Assembly (NCBI GenBank): GCA_963854735.1
Contig: OY978101.1
Span: 310,001 to 374,000 of the forward strand
From: Marvania coccoides
Lineage: Eukaryota; Chlorophyta; Trebouxiophyceae; Chlorellales; Chlorellaceae
Direction: 5' to 3'
Length of the DNA stretch: 64,000 nt
The notes beneath the pieces are model-generated. The model saw only the letters and a program-made list of their open reading frames with translations, was not told the DNA's origin and did not search any database. The position numbers and the translations under genes are program-made. Of this stretch, positions 43,398 through 52,708 are shown in pieces. Each line of letters starts with the position of its first letter. Position 1 is the stretch's first letter.

Positions 43398-46300
43398 ATG
43401 ATCAGCCAATACTCCAGGGCGCATTTGACGTCCAGTCTCCGTAACCTCAATTTTTCGACGATCATTAATCAAATTCGAAACCAAAATTTAGTCCAAAGTC
43501 TTTTGAAAAGCCCGAAACCCCGCATTGTTCAGCTTGTGAGATCCATGGCTGGGACAAGCCATCCTGCGAACCGCCTGGCGAAGGAGGAATCGCCCTACCT
43601 GCTGCAGGCAAGTGCTTGGCGGTGCCGTCTTTTTCACAAGCCCAGTGCAGCCAGAGGGCACGCCAACGACCACATTGGGGTAGAAGATGTCGTCAAAGAC
43701 CATTTACTGCTCTTTGGAAGCCTATTCAATGCTGTGGGCAGCCTCCGCAGCGCCTTGTAATCAAAATTTTCTCTCTCTCTCTCCCTTTTTTGCTGCAGCA
43801 CGCGCACAACCCTGTTGATTGGTACCCATGGGGGGAGGAGGCGTTCGCTGCCGCTCGCGATCGCGACTGCCCCATCTTTCTGTCCATCGGTTACAGCACT
43901 TGCCACTGGTGCCACGTCATGGAGAGGGAGAGCTTCGAGTCCGAGGAGGCAAGTGGTTGCGCTTGCTGCACATTATTTATGCCGTTTGAACGCGGTGTTT
44001 AAATCGATGATGGGCGCTGGGGACGGAATTTTCAATAATTAATTATTAACGCAACATTCCCTTTTGTTTATCACGTCAATATATCTTTTAACTAGTGAAT
44101 ATTTTCTTCTTACTACTACATGCTATTTAATATTGTGCAGATTGCGGCCATTCTCAACCGCTCCTTTATTCCCGTCAAAGTTGATCGAGAGGAGCGCCCC
44201 GACGTGGACAAGACCTACATGACGTACATCCAAGCCACCCAGGGGAGCGGGGGGTGGCCCATGTCGGTGTTTCTGACGCCAGAGCTCTCCCCCTTCTTCG
44301 GCGGCACGGTAAGAAAGCAGTTCTTTTTTATTTCTTTATTTTCCCCGAGCGGCGATGCTTTTTTACCCTTCTCATCCTTTTTATTTTGTCTCGTACTTTC
44401 TTCCTCTCGTGTACAGTACTTTCCTCCCAAGGACGCCTACGGCCGCCCTGGATTCCCCACCGTGCTGTCCCGCATCGCCTCCGTTTACGAGCAGCGAAAA
44501 GCAGAAATTAAATCCAGCAGCGCAGACGCCATGCGCCAGCTGACCGAGATCCTGGCGTCTGGGGGGGGGGAGAAGGGCGCCCCGCCCCCCGGCGAGTGTG
44601 CCATTGAGGCCTGCGCAGCTGCCCTTGCAGGGCGGTTCGATCCCCTCCTGGGAGGCTTTGGAAAGGCCCCCAAATTCCCCCGCCCTGCAGAAATCAATCT
44701 GATGCTGGCGCAGTACGCGCGGCAGGCGGCAGCGGGGCAGGAGGCGGCGGCGAGCGAGACGCTGCGCATGGCGACATTCACGCTGGAAAAGATGGCAGCA
44801 GGGGGCATGAGGGACCAGCTGGGGGGTGGGTTCCACCGCTACAGGCAAGAATTGATTTTCATTCATTTTTGGACTGGATTCCAACTTTTTCAAAAAATAA
44901 ACCTTCAGCTTCACCAATTTCCTTTTCTCGTTCACCGTGTGCAGCGTGGACGAGTACTGGCACGTCCCCCACTTCGAGATAATGCTCTATGATGCCCCCC
45001 AGCTCGTCTCCGCCTACCTCTCCGCCTTCCAGATCACAAAAGACCTGCGGTTCGCCGCTGTTGCTCGCGGCGTTCTGGAATACCTGCTGCGCGACCTGCG
45101 GCACCCTGGGGGGGCTTTCTACGCCGCAGAGGACGCCGACAGCCTGGACCCCGTCGACGGTAAGAAGAAAGAAGGCGAGTTCTACGTGTGGGCGGCCGAG
45201 GAGGTGCAGCGGGTGCTGGGGGCGCAGCGCGCACAGCGCTTTCTTTCTTATTATGGCTGCAAGCCGGAGGGCAACTGCACGCTGTCCCCGCGCTCCGACC
45301 CGCACGGAGAGTTCACGGGGAAGAACGTTTTGATCCAGACGCACAGCGTGGAAAGCGTGGCGGCCGCAGCAGGGCTCAGCGTGGGGGAGTTTGAGGAGGA
45401 GCTGGCTGCTTCGCGGGAGGAGCTGTTCAACGTGCGTGCGCGCCGGCCCCGCCCCCACCGCGATGACAAAATCGTGACTGCGTGGAACGGGATGACCATA
45501 GGAGCGCTAGCCACGGCTGGGCGGGTGCTGGCTGCAGAAGACCCTCCCCTGGAGCGGCTGTTTCCGGTAAGTATTAATAGAAAATAATTAGCCAAGTCAT
45601 GAGACATTTTGATTCAATTTGGAATATCGATTTAGATAGAATTTTCAATTTACCTTTATTCATTTAGTTGACTTGTTTTTCCTTTTTCAAAACAGGTTGA
45701 AGGTCGCCGGCCTGAGGAATACATCGCCGCCGCGGCGGAGGCAGCGGCGTTCCTGCGCACCAACCTCTACGATGAAGACACCAAGCGGCTGCGGCGGTGC
45801 TACACGCGGGGGCCCTCCCCTGTGGCAGCTTTTTCCGATGACTATGCGCTGCTGATCGGGGGGCTGCTGGACCTGTATGCCGCCAGCGGGGAGCTGGAGT
45901 GGCTGCGGTGGGCGGAAGACCTGCAGGCTACCCTGGACGCCGATTTTTGGGACGAGAAAAATGTATGAACTGTTATAATTATTGCAATTCGAAAATTTCA
46001 CGGTTTTTTCTTCTTTTTTCCTGCGTGATTTTTGAAGGGTTAAATATGGGTATCTGACGTTTGACACCAATGAACGTGTGTGCAGGGCGGCTACTTCCAG
46101 GCTCCTGCGGGCGACGTGCACCTGAAGCTGCGGATGAAGGAGGACTACGACGGGGCGGAGCCTGCTGCCAGCAGCATCGCCGCAGCCAACCTGTGGCGGC
46201 TGGCCGCCCTGGCGGGGGCCGACCGCGGGGAGGCGCTCCGCGCGCAGGCACAGCGCTGCGCGGGGGCGTTCGCGGGGCAGCTGGAGTCGGCACCGCTGGC

Positions 46301-46802
46301 GCTTCCACAGATGTGCTGTGCGTTGCACCTGCTGGGGCTGGGGCACGCCAGGCAGGTGATTGTGGCAGGGAAGAGGGGCGCAGACGACACAAACGCCCTG
46401 CTGGACGCGATTTTCAGCGCGTACGCCCCAGATAAGGCGGTGATTCACCTGGATTTTGGGGAAGAAGGGACGGTGGAGTTTTGGAGGCAGCACAACCCCT
46501 ACGCTGTGTCTATGGTGGAGGGTGCGGGTGCGGCGCCGGGGGGCCCTGCCACGGCCTACATCTGCCAGAACTTCACGTGAGTTTTTTTAAACTAATTTTT
46601 ATTTGATAACCCACCCAATGGAATTCTTCTGCGTTACTGGCAGCTAATTTCGTTTTTTTTTTTTTTTTTGTCTTGCAGCTGCAGGAAGCCTGCCACTGAT
46701 GCTGCGGTGGTGGAGCGCGCCATGAAGGAGCATGCGGGGGGCGCTGGAGCCAAGCCGGTGCCAGTTGATCTTGACCTGCCGCCTCCAAAACGGGAGGTTT
46801 AA
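43398..46802 (+). CDS. YyaL/SPATA20 family protein (thioredoxin-like plus six-hairpin domains)
   Basis: Exons 43398-43607, 43799-43948, 44141-44308, 44417-44844, 44945-45566, 45696-45962, 46086-46576 and 46679-46802 join in frame to 819 aa. The first 49 residues ([20 protein letters not shown]...) look like a mitochondrial or plastid presequence; a second ATG at 43545 opens the conserved part [21 protein letters not shown] thioredoxin-like domain follows with [12 protein letters not shown] and CHWC at 105-108, then [16 protein letters not shown] and [13 protein letters not shown]. After it come the (alpha/alpha)6 region ([43 protein letters not shown] and [11 protein letters not shown]). The family is widespread from bacteria to mammals but its reaction is not firmly known. 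Introns 1, 2 and 4 all use GC donors (CAG|GCAAGT, GAG|GCAAGT, CAG|GCAAGA), each verified by invariant protein motifs across the join. Confidence 0.95.
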
Positions 46803-47556
46803 AAATAAGGAAAACAACGGTAAATTGTTGAAATGAATCTAATATGCATATATGGGTCTGTCCATCATTCAGTGCCCAATTTTGTACATGTTGAGCGGGG
46901 ACGTGTGAGTGATTTTCTCTGAATACTGCATTACTGTTGTTGCTGCTGGACATACATACATTACTGGGTTTAAAGTCCACACAAGTACACAAGTACTGGG
47001 TTTAAACAGTGCTGGGTCCACACGAAAAAGCAACTAAGGCCCCGTAGCAGACTGGCATGCTAGTGAAAGCCGTGCGCGTCGGAATAAAAAATAAAATAAA
47101 AACTTTGAAGCCTACGCAAATGTGCAGAAAAGTGTCACAGGGCATATGCGGACGCCCTTGAAATTACTATTACCACCCAATTTGTGTGAAACTGCTTAAT
47201 TTCCGCGCCTTTTCTCAGTTTGCAACTGCATTCTTGTGACCTCTGTTACCAAACATCACCAATACACGCCCGCAGCACGATAAACTTCAGTAAGGAAAAA
47301 TGCTTAAAACTATTTAATAAAACAGCAGGAGAAGCAGTAAATCAAATTATCGGTGTATCATTTCATTGTTTCCCCGGCAAAAAGAAAGCACCATAGCTGC
47401 ATGTATTCAGCACGTATAAGATTCATTCATTGTTATCGCCGACGCTCGAAAAAAAAAAAGAGATAACAGAAAACGCAAAAAGTAAATGGATTTTTAAAAT
47501 TTCTTAATAATATTCAACATGTAGGTACATGTACTAATGGAGTTCTATCAAAATCC
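46803..47556. other. Convergent 3' intergenic region with small direct repeats
   Basis: 754 bp between the stops of the YyaL-type gene (+) and prolyl hydroxylase (-). It contains repeated 'TACTGGGTTTAAA' units at about 46962 and 46994 plus 'ACAAGTACACAAGTAC' between them. No coding or RNA gene seen. Confidence 0.5.
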
Positions 47557-48966
47557 CTAGGTGTCTGTAGGCTTGCGGAAGTAGCTCGTTTTGCCGCCAG
47601 AGCCTTCCAGCAGGTCGCAGCGGCCGCAGCTCATGAGGCACGACCCCGGGCGCAGTTTGGTCCCCACCAGCGTGTCCGCCTCGCTCTCGCACCTGCCCTC
47701 CTTTGCCCACTCCCCACACATATCCGAGTTGTCAGCGCAGCCGTGCTCCCCCACCTTTTGCGGTATCTGCTTCACGGGGACAGGCTTTTCTCCGCCCTGC
47801 GCAAAGTGCCCCACGTGAATCCACTTGGGAGCACTCCATTTGACGCCTTTGATCACAGGGCAGGCCGTGTGCAGCGATCGACGCTCCAGCTCGCCGCTGG
47901 TTTTAATGGAGTGAAACAGCACCGCGTTACCCTTCTTGGGCTTAGCTGCCAGGTGATGGCGAGCGCAGTTGCTGAATTCGGGGCCATTGGTGCCCCCGGG
48001 GGCGGGAATGTTGGGGAACACCGTCTCACCCCCCTCTTCTACGTCGCTCAAGTACATGAGCACTGTGGCGAAGCGGTTGCCGCCGTTTTGAACAGCCTGT
48101 ACGATTACGTAATTGGTTTAGGAAAAAAATAGGGTTCGTCGGTTTTCAGGCGCCGTGGAAAAGATTTATCGGGTCTCCTTTTCGTTTGGTGCCACGAGCA
48201 GGGCGGGGAGACGCTGCACAGTTTCCTAACCCCTGAGAAAGAGGTATAAACTTACGTTTGTGGTGTCGAAGAAATAATCGTAGTGTCCTGCGTACTCTTG
48301 TCCTGTTTCGTACCGCAGCACCTGCAGCGACTCGCCGTTTCCCACCGGCATGAGCGTCCAGCGAGCAATGCGCCGCTCAATGTCGGAAATAACGGGGTCG
48401 TGGCCTGCGTCGATTAAATTTAAATAATAAAAAAAGTAATAAGAAAAAACACCGGGTTTTTCCTTGCTTCCTGCCTCATTTTCTCTCGCCCCCCCTCCTC
48501 CTCACCTCGATTGATGAACATTCCGCTAGAGGTGCGCACGTTGGATACCGCGGAGTGGCCCTCTTTGTCCACGACGACGTCTGAGCGCTTCAGTGCCGGC
48601 TCAGCTAATGAAATGATGTGGTCGCACTCCTCCGGCGTTAAAAAGTTGTGGAACATGAAGATGCGGGCGTCCTCGTCCAGCACCTCCATGTAGGGGCGGT
48701 CAGCTGCGCTAGGCTCGTAGCTCTCCGAGTGCCATCCTAATTTAAATTAAAGTATTAATTAAATAAATGGGAGCGGCGGTGGATTTAAGTATTTAAAATG
48801 AGGTGGCAAGAGTCCCTCAATCCCTATCGAGGCAGCTGATAATCGCGGCGATGGTGAAGAGATATACGGTTTGGGTTGGCATCGTCTTCTCACCTGGAAG
48901 CAAGTCTTCTGCCGCGTGGATTTGAAATGAAGCCAACAATAGGAGCCCCAATCGCAAGAGCGCCAT
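47557..48966 (-). CDS. P4H: Prolyl 4-hydroxylase with C-terminal ShKT domain
   Basis: Exons 48966-48894, 48736-48506, 48404-48256 and 48096-47557 join in frame to 330 aa. A signal peptide is evident (MALLRLGLLLLASFQIHA). The 2-oxoglutarate/Fe(II) dioxygenase domain has the metal ligands H142 and D144 in AGHYDYFFD and H227 in HTACPV, and the 2-oxoglutarate-binding Lys237 in GVKW. The substrate-side motif EEGGETVFPN is intact. The last 55 residues hold a six-Cys ShKT domain (GCADNSDMCGEWAKEGRC ... GSCLMSCGRC); in plant and algal P4Hs this is an accessory domain. The enzyme hydroxylates proline in the ER/Golgi, in algae mainly on hydroxyproline-rich cell-wall glycoproteins. All introns GT-AG. 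Confidence 0.96.
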
Positions 48967-49916
48967 GGCAATGGCTGGTGTGGATGATTCGATATTATTT
49001 TTGGCATGAAAAATACATCGAAACTCTTGCCTTTCGTCGCGTAGGGGGCAGCAACGAGACGTCGTCCTTTTCCCGCTCTTTTCAACTCGACGTTTTGAAA
49101 ACTCCAACTGTCGGAGTATTACGCCAGTCTAACATATCAGTCGCATTGACACTATCTGGGTTTCAGGAGAGGACTATTCGGCAGGCCTCGAGTCTTTTGG
49201 GAGTAATGATGGCGGGGGTGGAGTTGTATAGCAGAGCAAGAGTATCTGCATGAGCCTTGCGCATGGTGCATTTCGCCCAAATCTTAAAGCCATACGCTCC
49301 ATGCACACCCCATTTAATCGTGTTCTTTTATCATTTTGAGATCTACCAAAGGGTGCGTCAATTGAGATATTAGGCAGTGGTTGCTGGTTACATGCATTAA
49401 TCTTTGAATCATTTCAAATGAACGGTTTCTTCGGGTTTTTGTTTTCAAACTCAGAAGAACCCAGTTATGACATAAACATGGCTTCTTCCTGCGGTGTGGC
49501 GGCGCTGTTCTAAATTTGCCATGAACGATTTATTCGCTCCCCGCGCAAACTGCTGTCGCCACATCAATCTGGAGACCACTAAGATCCACCCGACAGCCGG
49601 ACAAAAGCAGATAGAGACGAAAACTTTACAATTCAAATTTAAAATTCTAATTAAAACTTCGCATTTGTTGTTTCAAAATGTAAACTTCCTGCCACTTGTT
49701 TGGCTTGATTTGAAAGATACATTAAATTCCCAGCATTTGAAAAGAGAGCTATGATATAAAACGTTTGGAAGTTGGTTGAGTTTAACATTTAAGATTTAAG
49801 AGGCATTCGATCATCTCGAGAGCAAAGCATATCCATTTTGAATTGCTGGTGCACAGGCAGCGACGCTTAAGTTCCCAGGACGATAATGCTCCCAACGAAT
49901 AACTGATCTTCATTTG
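48967..49916. promoter_or_regulatory. Divergent intergenic region, P4H / GT14-like
   Basis: 950 bp between two divergent start codons; the gene products may both act in the secretory pathway. An 86-codon frame at 49494-49754 (+) has no motif and is AT-rich. No RNA gene seen. Confidence 0.45.
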
Positions 49917-51218
49917 ATGGCTTCGTCTCCAAAGAACGTCGGCAATTCAGCGCGGCCGGCACAGAAGCGCCAGTCAAACAGATTTGTGATCTTCCTGCTC
50001 CTGGCCATCGCCGCTCTCATCCTCCACCAGCTCGGTTTTCTTGCAAGAAATGTGCCGCCGCCCATCCCGGTAAGAGCTCTCCTACACGTTGTTCCTTTGC
50101 CAACACTTCCACCACCTTCTCGAGGCTCTCACTCTACACCCTCCCATCCCTCCCAACCCCCCAAACTGCAGATGAAACGCCCTCAGGTGCTGCCTGCAGT
50201 GCCTCTTCCCGACCGCCTCCCAAGAATCGCCCTTTTATTCCTCACACGCGGGCCCATGCCGCTGGAGACCATTTGGGAGCGCTTCCTGGGGCTGCACTCC
50301 ACCACGCCCACTGTCTGGAAGCAGTACTTCTCGCTGTACGTGCACCCAGCGCCTGGGCACATTTACCCTAAAGAAAGCATGTTTTATGGGCACACGGTCG
50401 CCCAGCCGGTGAAGACCGCGTGGGGGGACCACTCCATGGTCGAGGCGGAGCGTGTGCTGCTACGTGCTGCGCTGGCAGACCCGTTGAATGCGCGCTTTGT
50501 GCTGCTGTCGGAAGATTCGATCCCGCTGTATGCTGCGCCTGCTGTGTACATTCAAATGTTGTCGGAGGGACTGTCGCGCGTCAACGCCTGCGCCAATCCT
50601 TCAGACCCAAGGGACGAGCAGCGCCGCAACGTGTTCAGATGGCCGCAAGGCATGGCGGGTATGGGCGTTCCCCAAGCAAAGTGGAGAAAGAGCAGCCAAT
50701 GGGTGGCGTTGACGCGGGAGCACGCGGTGCTGGTGGCGGACGACACTGAGGTGAACGCGGCGTTCCAGAAAGAGTGTTACGTGAAGGATAAAGAAAGATT
50801 TTGTGTGAGTGACGAGCACTACATTCCAACGCTGCTGGCGGTGAAGGGAAAGGAGCAGGAGTGCGCGTGCGACGGGGAGGGGCTGCGCGCGACGTGGCTG
50901 GGCAATTATTTCCATCCCAAGACGTACGGAAAGAGCGACGCCAGCTGGAGGGTGCTGCGGGAGGAGCTGAGGGGTGGTGGTGCATGCGCTGTGGCTGCTG
51001 CGGCGCTGGAGGAGGAGGCAGTGGGGTCGTGCAAGGCGGCTGCGTCCCTGGCGACCGCAGGAAACTTTGGGGCGGCGCAGCTGAGGGATTTGTTAGGGGC
51101 TCTCAAGGTACCCAGCATGCCCGCCAGCTGCCCGCTATTTGCTAGAAAGATTGCGCCCGACGCGGCCGAGGAGTGGCTGGCGCTGCTGCAGGCGCACGCC
51201 ATGGGAGACAGGGTGTGA
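49917..51218 (+). CDS. GT14 core-2/I-branching-like glycosyltransferase (plant DUF266 type)
   Basis: Proposed exons 49917-50069 and 50172-51218 give 399 aa. It has type II membrane topology: a short basic cytosolic tail, then one membrane anchor (FVIFLLLAIAALILHQLGFL, residues about 24-43). The lumenal domain carries family motifs: IALLFLTRGPMPLETIWERF, YFSLYVHPAPG, WGDHSMVEAERVLLRAAL, RFVLLSEDSIPLY, KWRKSSQWVALTREHAVLV and FCVSDEHYIPTLLAV. It would transfer a sugar in the Golgi; donor and acceptor are unknown. The intron at 50070-50171 has good GT-AG signals, but it is 102 bp long and stop-free, so a retained-intron form of 433 aa is also possible. The ATG is at 49917; three bases upstream is only a TTG. 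Confidence 0.87.
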   Translation: MASSPKNVGNSARPAQKRQSNRFVIFLLLAIAALILHQLGFLARNVPPPIPVRALLHVVPLPTLPPPSRGSHSTPSHPSQPPKLQMKRPQVLPAVPLPDRLPRIALLFLTRGPMPLETIWERFLGLHSTTPTVWKQYFSLYVHPAPGHIYPKESMFYGHTVAQPVKTAWGDHSMVEAERVLLRAALADPLNARFVLLSEDSIPLYAAPAVYIQMLSEGLSRVNACANPSDPRDEQRRNVFRWPQGMAGMGVPQAKWRKSSQWVALTREHAVLVADDTEVNAAFQKECYVKDKERFCVSDEHYIPTLLAVKGKEQECACDGEGLRATWLGNYFHPKTYGKSDASWRVLREELRGGGACAVAAAALEEEAVGSCKAAASLATAGNFGAAQLRDLLGALKVPSMPASCPLFARKIAPDAAEEWLALLQAHAMGDRV

Positions 51219-51774
51219 ATATTGGGAGATTCTTGTAACGTTAAAATTTACTGTACATCACGGCTGCTGGCCAGTAAAAGTTTTTACTAGAAACTTGCCA
51301 CGTTGACATCTGCGCTTCTTTTCATATTAATGGGAAATGTGTGATTCATTCTTTTGTTCGTCTTTGTCTCCGTTCTGGCTCGCTGCAGATTGGATAGGCA
51401 AAGCAGAGTGGGGGGGACCCACAGAGAGAATTCCGCCGCTCCCGCTTTTTCTTTATAGCTGGTTGCCAAAGAAACGGCAGCATGGGGGGGGGGGGGGGGC
51501 TATCCCAGGGGGGTGGGGGGACTGTCGGCCGAATGGTAAAAATAAATGGAAGCCGCTGTCCTCGTATTTAGCTGTCCTAAACCACAATTCAAAACGTGAT
51601 GTCGGAAACGTGTGAACCTCATCCCGCGCCTGTATATTAATCGCCCTAATTTCATTTTAGACTTTCATCCCATCGTGCCAAGTGCGCTGCACCCCCTTGC
51701 CAACACCTCCGCAAACCCCACCCCCTCGATTCATTTCCCGATTTTAGTATCCCGAAGACCAAATAAGCGTCGAA
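51219..51774. other. Intergenic with poly-G run
   Basis: 556 bp between two plus-strand genes. A 16-base G run at 51484-51499 is followed by further G clusters to about 51520, a candidate G-quadruplex upstream of the small gene at 51775. The leader after 51650 is pyrimidine-rich. Confidence 0.55.
51484..51520 (+). repeat. G-rich tract (G16 plus G-runs)
   Basis: A run of 16 G at 51484-51499, then GGGGGG and GGGGGG runs within 20 bp. It can in principle form a G-quadruplex; it lies about 255 bp upstream of the next start codon. Confidence 0.9.
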
Positions 51775-52333
51775 ATGTCGTCAACGCCTCCCCCGCAGCA
51801 GCAGAGTGGGTTTTTCGGAAGCGTCAAAGGGTTTTTGGGAATCGGTGGGCAGGCAACTGCACCGGCACCAACGCCGCCCACTTCCTCCTCTCAACCTCAG
51901 GCCCCAATGCCGCGGCAGTCCTCAGGCCCTGCACCCATCAAAACAACAGGTAAAAATATCGCCATCCAATCGCATTTAACGGGCAGTTTCTTAATCCCCC
52001 CCAACTTTTCACTGACATTCAAACACGGCGTTTCTTCTTTTCATCGCTCAGGCCCCCTGGGCCGCCACGACAGCATGCCTGAGCTGGTGGGCACCCCCAG
52101 CGACATCGGCGTGTGGGAGGTCAGCCACGAGATGCGGGACGGTGGGAAGTTTTCCTGGCGACGGCTGTTCCAAGACGTGAGGCTTATCATTGTATTAATA
52201 TGTATTGATATTTATTAATACGCGTTCGTGTTCTCCTCTCGTTGCTGACCTTCGATTTTTGTAACTGATTTTGCAGCCAAGCACGTACCGGACTGACGGT
52301 GGACCCTCCCCCAAGAAGACCGCCTCGAAATAA
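51775..52333 (+). CDS. Unrecognised small protein, 118 aa, three exons
   Basis: Exons 51775-51949, 52052-52176 and 52277-52333 join in frame to 118 aa and end SPKKTASK. I do not recognise the family. The N-terminal 58 residues are Pro/Gln/Ser/Thr-rich, with a possible amphipathic piece (SGFFGSVKGFLGIGG). The C-terminal 60 residues look folded or motif-bearing: GRHDSMPELVGTPSDIGVWE, then MRDGGKFSWRRLFQD, then STYRTDGG. The support for a real gene is the three GT-AG introns with compatible phases, exon/intron contrast in GC content, and a pyrimidine-rich leader. Possible roles, such as an adaptor or a short scaffold, are speculation. It is convergent with the dynamin-like gene. Confidence 0.7.
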
Positions 52334-52708
52334 ATAAATAATAAATACGCCCAACTGAATCGGGGCAATCCCACAATAATACCACAGAATAGCCCCGTTT
52401 CCCGCTTGCTTTGAACAAAACCAACAATTGATGATAGAATCCTGCTGTGCCTCCCAGCCACTGCCACATTTGCGTTGTTTTTTCGTGCAGCTTCCCCTTG
52501 ATTACACCAATACAATTTTTCCGTCAACTTTTCAAAAAAGAAGGCCTCATGTTGTTGAAATGACGAGTTGCGCCCTATATACATTTTTATTCCATCTTCT
52601 ACCTGGGCGCTTGCATCCACACCCTCTCTGTAAAATAAAATTCGCATTTTCTGCCTTGGCGTCATGCCCGCCAAACTACTTCACTTCACTCCCTGATAAC
52701 GAATGGAA
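52334..52708. other. Convergent 3' intergenic region
   Basis: 375 bp between stop codons of the small plus-strand gene and the dynamin-like minus-strand gene. No coding feature seen. Confidence 0.6.

Noticed and set aside
47557..47735. ShK-toxin-like cysteine pattern as a possible toxin
   Set aside because: It is the C-terminal accessory ShKT domain of a prolyl 4-hydroxylase, a normal plant/algal architecture, not a toxin gene.
49494..49754. 86-codon frame between P4H and GT14-like genes
   Set aside because: AT-rich translation without motif, inside a divergent promoter region.
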